Assembly: GCA_964517355.1 (NCBI GenBank)
Contig: CAZFCK010000243.1
Span: 1-6,977 of the forward strand
Direction of reading: 5' to 3'
Origin: CAZFCK01 sp964517355
GTDB taxonomy: Bacteria > Desulfobacterota > Desulfovibrionia > Desulfovibrionales > Desulfovibrionaceae
Length of the DNA stretch: 6,977 bases
The notes below the pieces were generated by a model. The model was not told where the DNA came from. It saw nothing but the letters and a program-made list of their open reading frames with translations, and made no database searches. The position numbers were made by a program, and so were the translations under genes. Of this stretch, positions 1-4,232 are shown in pieces (the first letter of the stretch is position 1; every line of letters begins with the position of its first letter).

Positions 1-16
1 TCCAGGGAAATGCATA

Positions 17-51
17 AGAGCATCTAGCGCTTTTCAAGCGTGAGATGCTCT
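17..51. terminator. Stem-loop after the zinc-ribbon gene, possible terminator
   Basis: The arms AGAGCATCT (17-25) and AGATGCTCT (43-51) pair perfectly over 9 bp. An inner stem, CGCTT (28-32) with AAGCG (36-40), closes a 3-nt loop. The structure lies just past the stop codon of the leftward gene ending at 58, where a terminator would be expected. In the leftward direction the sequence after the stem is TTATGCATTTCCC rather than a clean T run, so it is a poor intrinsic terminator. It could instead protect the mRNA 3' end or serve a converging gene outside the window. The role is inferred; the pairing is seen directly. Confidence 0.45.
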
Positions 52-57
52 AGCATC

Positions 58-1140
58 CTATTGCAGGATGATCACAAACATCACGCCGTCGTTTTCGGTG
101 AAAATGCGTTTGATGTTCTGACTGATGCGCTCGTTGTTGAAGTAGTAGTCGTAATAATTGGAAGAATTCAAAACAGTGAGTAATTGGGCGAGCCCGCGTT
201 TGTCTTCATAGCGGTAGAAAATATTCTGGTCGTTGAAATGCCCCGGCCATTGTCCTTTTGCGAAGCTGTTTTTGTATCCGTCTTTTTTAAGCTTTTCGAC
301 AACTTCTTGATCTTTGTTCTCTGATTTTATCCAGTATACCCATACTCCGTCTTCCAGAGAGGAAACGGTCGCCGCAGGTTGCTGCGTGGCGTTTTGCTCC
401 AGGTCTGCAAGAGCGGCGGCGTTCTGGCCGGGGGCGGCGTCAGTGGCGTTGGCGGTCGCTGTATCTGCCCCTTGTCCTTCCTCGCCTGCCGGGGTGTCCT
501 GCTGGCCTGGAGCGGATTCCGTACCGGAAGAGAGTTCCATTACTTCTTCCTGAGCTGCTGGTTCGGGAAGTCGCGTGGCATTATCCTGGGCTTCGGCTGT
601 CTGCACCGCTTCTTGGATGGGTTGAACTTGCTCGTCCGTGGCATTGCCTTGAACTGCAGCATCAGATTCAAGGGCTTCGGGAGCGCTCGACGTTGGTTCC
701 GCGTCGTTGGTGAAAAGGACGACATTTTCCTCCCGATCTTGTGGCTCCTGTGCGGAAGGCTCCGCCGCGGACTCAGAGGAGATGCCCGAAGACGGCGACG
801 TTTCGGACCGCTCTGCGGGAAGTGGTTTGCTTTCTGGAGTCGCTAAGGTTGCATTGTCGGCGGTGATGGATAGCGATGGTAATTCCTTAAGAAGGTCTGG
901 GGCTTTTTTCTCTATGATTTCGGAGAGCTGCTGTAGCGACCCTCCGAAGATGCCGAAGTATGCGGCGGTGCCGCCCACAATGACGAGCAATAAGATACTG
1001 AGGATTGGAAACCTGCGGCTGCGCCTGGAGGTGGAAGGAGGGAGATCAAGATCCTTCCCATTCATTTTTCGAGCACATTCACGGCAATAAACGTTTGGGG
1101 AATCGATCTTTTTACCACATCTGACGCAAGGAATCTTCAT
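58..1140 (-). CDS. Zinc-ribbon, single-pass membrane protein with acidic Ala/Glu/Pro/Gln-rich linker; function unknown
   Basis: I do not recognise this 360-residue protein. Residues 5-22 hold two CxxC pairs (C5/C8 and C19/C22), the layout of a small zinc ribbon. A basic stretch (RRSRR, 39-43) precedes one hydrophobic segment at about 44-66, so the positive-inside rule predicts a cytoplasmic zinc ribbon and an exported remainder. Residues about 92-260 form a low-complexity Ala/Glu/Pro/Gln/Ser/Thr linker, very likely disordered, with five Asn-Ala-Thr sequons (N96, N166, N187, N231, N250). Residues about 261-360 look folded, with alternating hydrophobic strands and helices and many aromatics. 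The plan (anchor, linker, small C-terminal domain) recalls SPOR or LytR_C envelope proteins, but I see no diagnostic motif. The ATG start has AGGTG 5 nt upstream (1146-1150). The gene lies 93 bp downstream of the PhoH gene on the same strand. That it is a real gene is fairly sure; its role is unknown. Confidence 0.85.
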   Translation of the reverse strand: MKIPCVRCGKKIDSPNVYCRECARKMNGKDLDLPPSTSRRSRRFPILSILLLVIVGGTAAYFGIFGGSLQQLSEIIEKKAPDLLKELPSLSITADNATLATPESKPLPAERSETSPSSGISSESAAEPSAQEPQDREENVVLFTNDAEPTSSAPEALESDAAVQGNATDEQVQPIQEAVQTAEAQDNATRLPEPAAQEEVMELSSGTESAPGQQDTPAGEEGQGADTATANATDAAPGQNAAALADLEQNATQQPAATVSSLEDGVWVYWIKSENKDQEVVEKLKKDGYKNSFAKGQWPGHFNDQNIFYRYEDKRGLAQLLTVLNSSNYYDYYFNNERISQNIKRIFTENDGVMFVIILQ

Positions 1141-1173
1141 ACTAACACCTGATGCGTTGCTTTTTTTTAATAT

Positions 1174-1202
1174 TTTTTAACTTGTATTATAAAAATGGTC
1201 AA
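1174..1202 (-). promoter_or_regulatory. Weak candidate promoter for the zinc-ribbon gene
   Basis: The 93-bp gap between the two leftward genes is AT-rich. On the minus strand TTGACC (1202-1197) lies 17 bp from TAAAAA (1179-1174), a fair -35 with a poor -10. A TATAAT (1191-1186) lies inside this spacer but lacks a good -35 of its own. No terminator hairpin is evident after the PhoH gene, so read-through from it is equally possible. Confidence 0.25.
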
Positions 1203-1233
1203 AATTAAAGAGATAGTTCGTTAAGGCAGTTGC

Positions 1234-2433
1234 TCATAATTTTGATTTGAGAACCAGATCCGTTATGGGCCCCCGGGATTTGTCGCCCTTGAGCACCATA
1301 TGGGCGTAGTTACTGAATCCTTTGAACTTTCGTACAACCCAGTTGAGTCCGTTGTTGGACTGGCTCAGGTAGGGATTGTCCACCTGGCTGGTGTCTCCAA
1401 GGCAAAAACATTTCACGCCTTCGCCCATGCGCGTGAGAAGCGCTCTTACCTCGGTGCGTGAAAGATTTTGTGTTTCATCGATAATGACAACGGCGTTTTC
1501 GATGTTCATGCCGCGAATATAGGTAAGGGGCAGTATCTCGAACTTTTTCGGGTTATAGCGTGGTATTTCCTCTTGGGGATTGGCGAAAAGTTTGTTTGCC
1601 GGGCGCTGGCTGTGCAGTTTTATAAGCAAGTCGTGAATATACTTTACGTAGGGCTCCATTTTTTCTTTCACGTCTCCGGGAAGGAATCCAAGCTTTGGAC
1701 CGAGCTCTATGGTTGGTTTGACGACAAACACTTTATCGTACAACCTTTTTTCCAGCACGAGATACAGGGCCGTGGCCAGCGCCAGATACGTTTTGCCGAA
1801 ACCGGCTTCGCTTTGCAATGAAACCAAGTCCATGGCCGGATGCTGCATGAGGAACAACGCCAGGTTCTGATAGGCGGTTCGCGGCTTGACACCCCAGATG
1901 TTGAGGGTGAAACTGATGGTCTCAGGGCCGTCCGGCCCGAAAAAGACAGGCCGGCCTTCATCCCAGATAAAACTGTTGGCGATGGGATCCTGACCGTTTT
2001 CCATGAAGCCGGTATAGAGTTGGGATTCCGACTCAAACGGTTTGGAATCCTTGAATTCTTCACAGGAAATGTTGGCCAGCTTGGCTTGCAGTTGCAGGAT
2101 GCGATCGTTGGTGACCAGGATAGGGTTCTCAATTTCCTTGGAATCTTGAATTTCCTTGAGGATATAGTTGTCCACAATTTCCTGGGTGAACGGAGAGACG
2201 CTGGCGTCGTTTTGGATGAAGTGAATGCTGTCTTTATGCTCAAGCAACACGTCCACAACTTTTGATACGATATGGCGGACACGGTTGTTGGTTTTGAGTT
2301 GGTTTAATTCGATGAGGACATGGTAGGGAATATAGATATTATTATCTTCGCCATTGCGGAGTGTGAGAATGCTAAGTGGGTTTTCAATAAGAACGTTTGT
2401 GTCGAGGATGTAGTTCTTTCTCGTGTGGGTCAT
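1234..2433 (-). CDS. PhoH-family ATPase with N-terminal PIN domain (PhoH2/YlaK-like)
   Basis: Predicted 399-residue cytoplasmic protein. The N-terminal third is a PIN nuclease domain: the first acidic residue is in LDTNV (D11), with further acidic positions in VLIELNQL (about 39-46) and VTND (about 107-110). The C-terminal part is a PhoH P-loop ATPase: Walker A AGFGKTY (about 210-216), the family signature GFLPGDVKEKMEPY (about 249-262), Walker B with IIDETQN (about 317-323), and GDTSQVDNPYL (about 346-356). Characterised PIN-PhoH proteins act on RNA as ATP-dependent helicase/ribonucleases, so an RNA role is inferred. The first position of the usual GxxxxGKT is Ser here. I chose the ATG at 2433-2431 because it places the PIN strand at the usual distance from the N terminus. 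A TTG at 2460 would add nine residues but has no ribosome site. The chosen start has only a weak AAGG about 11 nt upstream. It may be cotranscribed with the downstream zinc-ribbon gene. Confidence 0.93.
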   Translation of the reverse strand: MTHTRKNYILDTNVLIENPLSILTLRNGEDNNIYIPYHVLIELNQLKTNNRVRHIVSKVVDVLLEHKDSIHFIQNDASVSPFTQEIVDNYILKEIQDSKEIENPILVTNDRILQLQAKLANISCEEFKDSKPFESESQLYTGFMENGQDPIANSFIWDEGRPVFFGPDGPETISFTLNIWGVKPRTAYQNLALFLMQHPAMDLVSLQSEAGFGKTYLALATALYLVLEKRLYDKVFVVKPTIELGPKLGFLPGDVKEKMEPYVKYIHDLLIKLHSQRPANKLFANPQEEIPRYNPKKFEILPLTYIRGMNIENAVVIIDETQNLSRTEVRALLTRMGEGVKCFCLGDTSQVDNPYLSQSNNGLNWVVRKFKGFSNYAHMVLKGDKSRGPITDLVLKSKL

Positions 2434-2595
2434 ATGTGATAACGCCTTTTTTTCCGGCAAATTGTTAGCGTGACGGGCTGGTTTTAGGCGTCCTGCCAGC
2501 CCATGAAGCCGGGCATGAAGATGGAGTGTACCGGCTTTGTCCTTTTCCGTAAACCCGATGTTGTGTTGTGAAAAATGGAAATCTGTGGAAAATAA

Positions 2596-2625
2596 TTGTG
2601 GATTTTATTTTTAATATACTATAAA
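2596..2625 (+). promoter_or_regulatory. Candidate promoter in the AT-rich tract, rightward toward recA
   Basis: TTGTGG (2596-2601) and TATAAA (2620-2625) are separated by 18 bp in the AT-rich tract. The -10 matches 5 of 6 consensus bases and the -35 only the first three. If used, the recA transcript would have a leader of nearly 400 nt including the 2669-2717 inverted repeat. A competing weak pair nearer recA is TTGCCC (2938-2943), 17 bp, TATGTG (2961-2966). AT-rich DNA yields many chance matches, so this is only a pointer. Confidence 0.25.
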
Positions 2626-2668
2626 TAAAGATAAAATTTGAATTATAATCCCTGTTGAAGATCGTGAT

Positions 2669-2717
2669 GGATGCGTCGGGACCGTGCCAGGGGTTCTTTT
2701 CGAAAAAGGACGCATCC
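2669..2717. repeat. Perfect 9-bp inverted repeat with 31-nt loop
   Basis: GGATGCGTC (2669-2677) is exactly complementary to GACGCATCC (2709-2717). The loop holds the palindrome TTTTCGAAAA (2697-2706). The element lies downstream of the AT-rich tract and would be in the 5' leader of recA if transcription starts there. It lacks a trailing T run on either strand, so it is not a standard terminator. Its role is unknown. Confidence 0.5.
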
Positions 2718-2884
2718 GGCGGTTGATTCAGGCGGGACATAATCTGTCGCCGTGCCTTGCAGTGGAGGGAGACACGCGCTTGTTTGGAAATTAGCAAGAA
2801 AGCGGAATCCTTATCGATGGAGTTATGTTTATCGCAAATTAGTCATGGCTTTTTACAAAAGGATGACGTGTAAAAGGAGAATGG

Positions 2885-3019
2885 ATGACGCCGTCATGGC
2901 GGCCTATTCTGCCCTGTTTTGGTGTCGCACACAGTGTTTGCCCCACACGCTGGGTTCTGGTATGTGACGCCTCACCGCGCAACGCAAACCGATTATTAGT
3001 GGAGAAACTCTATGGCTAA
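2885..3019 (+). CDS. Possible 44-residue leader peptide overlapping the recA start
   Basis: The ATG at 2885 has AGGAGA (2875-2880) ideally spaced in front. The frame stays open for 44 codons and stops with TAA at 3017-3019, eight bases into recA (ATG at 3012). This geometry would allow translational coupling to recA. The peptide has three Cys and three Trp and resembles no family I know; its last codons include CGA and two TTA. A second ATG (2881) in another frame is also near the same ribosome site. The frame may be chance, since the composition is not clearly coding. The ribosome site and overlap are seen directly; expression is inferred. Confidence 0.25.
   Translation: MTPSWRPILPCFGVAHSVCPTRWVLVCDASPRNANRLLVEKLYG
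3001..3004 (+). promoter_or_regulatory. recA ribosome binding site
   Basis: GGAG sits 7 nt upstream of the ATG at 3012, a standard Shine-Dalgarno position. It fixes the recA start together with the typical N-terminal length before the conserved core. Confidence 0.8.
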
Positions 3020-4082
3020 GAAAAGCGCTCCCAGTCCCCAGGAAATGCGGCTGGAGGCCCTGAACACCGCGCTGACCACCATTGAGCGCAAATATGGGCA
3101 GGGTTCCGTCATGCGGCTTTCTGACGATGCGCATGTGCATGTACCTGTGATTCCTACGGGTTCCATCGGTCTGGATTTGGCTTTAGGCATAGGCGGTATT
3201 CCCAGGGGGCGCGTGTCCGAGATCTATGGCCCGGAGTCCTCGGGAAAAACCACGCTTGCCCTGCATATCATCGCCGAGGCGCAACGTCGCGGCGGTACGG
3301 CCGCTTTTGTGGATGCCGAGCACGCCCTGGACGTGAATTACGCGCGGCGCTTGGGCGTGAAAACCGACGAGCTGCTCATTTCGCAGCCGGATTATGGCGA
3401 ACAGGCGCTTGATATCGCGGACATGCTGGTGCGTTCCGGCGCTGTGGACATTGTGGTGGTGGATTCCGTGGCCGCGCTTATCCCCCAAGCCGAATTGGAG
3501 GGCAATATGGGGGAGACGCAAGTTGGGGGGCAGGCCCGTTTGATGTCCCACGCCATGCGGAAATTGACCGGCACCATCCACAAATCCCAGACCAGCGTGG
3601 TTTTCATCAACCAAATCCGTATGAAGATCGGCATGATGGGGTATGGAAACCCGGAAACCACCACAGGTGGTCACGCGCTTAAGTTTTATTGTTCCGTGCG
3701 CTTGGATATCCGCAGAATTCAATCCTTGAAAGACAAGGAAGAGGCGTATGGTTCCAGGGTGCGGGTAAAAGTGGTGAAAAACAAAGTCGCTCCTCCGTTT
3801 CGGGAGGCCTTGTTCGACATCCTCTATGGAACGGGCATTTCCCGCGAAGGAGAATTGCTGGATATGGGCGTGGACGCCGGTATCGTGGATAAAAGCGGTT
3901 CCTGGTTCGCTTTCGGTTCCGAACGCTTAGGCCAGGGGCGTGAAAATGTTCGCGCGTTTTTGCAAGAGAATACGGAACTGCGGCAGCAGATTGAAGACAA
4001 GCTTCTTGAGCATTTGGGCATGGGCGGCGCAATGCCGCGCACGGCGTCCGCTGACGATGAGACTGAAGAATCACTGGAGTAA
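3012..4082 (+). CDS. recA: RecA recombinase
   Basis: Predicted 356-residue RecA, the cytoplasmic ATP-dependent strand-exchange protein of homologous recombination and the co-protease that triggers LexA cleavage. The length is normal for the family. Visible signatures are the N-terminal polymerisation helix with IERKYGQGSVMRL (about 24-36), Walker A GPESSGKT (73-80), the catalytic Glu in DAEHALD (E103), Walker B around VVVDSVAAL (148-156), the L1 loop region with GETQVGGQARLMSHAMRK (167-184), and the L2 DNA-binding loop from NQIRMKIG through NPETTTGGHALKFY (200-226). The C-terminal tail is short and acidic (DDETEESLE), as expected. No recX follows. The gene reads toward alaS, whose frame it shares across a 150-bp gap. 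No intein or frameshift is seen. SOS control is expected for recA, but I could not identify a LexA operator with confidence. Confidence 0.98.
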   Translation: MAKKSAPSPQEMRLEALNTALTTIERKYGQGSVMRLSDDAHVHVPVIPTGSIGLDLALGIGGIPRGRVSEIYGPESSGKTTLALHIIAEAQRRGGTAAFVDAEHALDVNYARRLGVKTDELLISQPDYGEQALDIADMLVRSGAVDIVVVDSVAALIPQAELEGNMGETQVGGQARLMSHAMRKLTGTIHKSQTSVVFINQIRMKIGMMGYGNPETTTGGHALKFYCSVRLDIRRIQSLKDKEEAYGSRVRVKVVKNKVAPPFREALFDILYGTGISREGELLDMGVDAGIVDKSGSWFAFGSERLGQGRENVRAFLQENTELRQQIEDKLLEHLGMGGAMPRTASADDETEESLE

Positions 4083-4232
4083 GGTTGCTTCTTACATTGG
4101 GCGACAAGCGTTCGTGCGGCATTGCCGACGGCTTGCTATCCTTCTATAACCACCATTGGAACATGTATCGCTGGAAAAGGTTCGCGTCGGCACAAGCCGG
4201 GCCCCTGTTCAGGAACAATTATGGAGAGTTGC
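4083..4232 (+). other. recA-alaS spacer with potential alternative RNA stems
   Basis: This 150-bp gap holds CAAGC (4105-4109) pairing with GCTTG (4131-4135) around an inner CGGC-ATT-GCCG hairpin (4117-4127). A competing longer-range pair is CGGCTTG (4129-4135) with CAAGCCG (4193-4199). Neither is followed by a T run, and there is no T-box antiterminator motif, so I see no clear terminator between recA and alaS. Cotranscription is plausible. The gap contains no stop codon in the frame shared by both genes. Confidence 0.4.
4223..4226 (+). promoter_or_regulatory. alaS ribosome binding site supporting the GTG start
   Basis: GGAG lies 6 nt before GTG at 4233. An alternative ATG at 4221 also has AGGA (4211-4214) 6 nt in front and would add MESC to the protein. 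Family N-termini begin close to ITANEIR, which favours the GTG. Confidence 0.6.

Larger units (their letters stand above)
2434..3011. other. Divergent intergenic region between the PhoH gene and recA
   Basis: This 578-bp stretch separates genes running left and right, so it should hold promoters for both. It contains GGGCTGG/CCAGCCC arms (2475-2481 and 2496-2502) just upstream of the PhoH gene, a very AT-rich tract (2591-2649; about 53 of 59 bases are A/T), a perfect 9-bp inverted repeat (2669-2717), a 10-bp palindrome TTTTCGAAAA (2697-2706), and short dyads closer to recA. I see no tRNA or rRNA. I also see no classic LexA box of the CTG-N10-CAG or GAAC-N4-GTTC form upstream of recA, although the LexA site of this lineage may differ. 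Confidence 0.7.

Noticed and set aside
379..846. 155-codon rightward open frame inside the zinc-ribbon gene
   Set aside because: It is antisense to the GC-rich linker region; the translation is Arg/Gly/Leu-rich with no recognisable motif, and the opposite strand has a coherent protein with a ribosome site.
2752..2967. 71-codon rightward frame before recA
   Set aside because: It lacks a ribosome site at its first start, crosses intergenic dyads, has no protein-like character, and ends before recA without overlap.
2964..2975. CRP/HcpR-like site TGTGA...TCAC upstream of recA
   Set aside because: The half-sites are 4 bp apart instead of 6, so a CRP-family dimer would not fit the normal geometry.
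3183..3722. 179-codon leftward frame opposite recA
   Set aside because: This is a shadow of the strongly supported recA coding strand; its His/Gly-rich composition is typical of antisense translation.
4122..4232. N-terminal extension of AlaS from TTG 4122
   Set aside because: The added residues resemble no AlaS N terminus, TTG 4122 has no good ribosome site, and the GTG at 4233 matches the family start.
4083..4232. T-box riboswitch upstream of alaS
   Set aside because: The spacer is too short, lacks the conserved T-box sequence, and has no terminator stem with a U tract.
4083..4232. recX between recA and alaS
   Set aside because: The 150-bp gap is too small for recX, and nothing resembling it is encoded in any frame.
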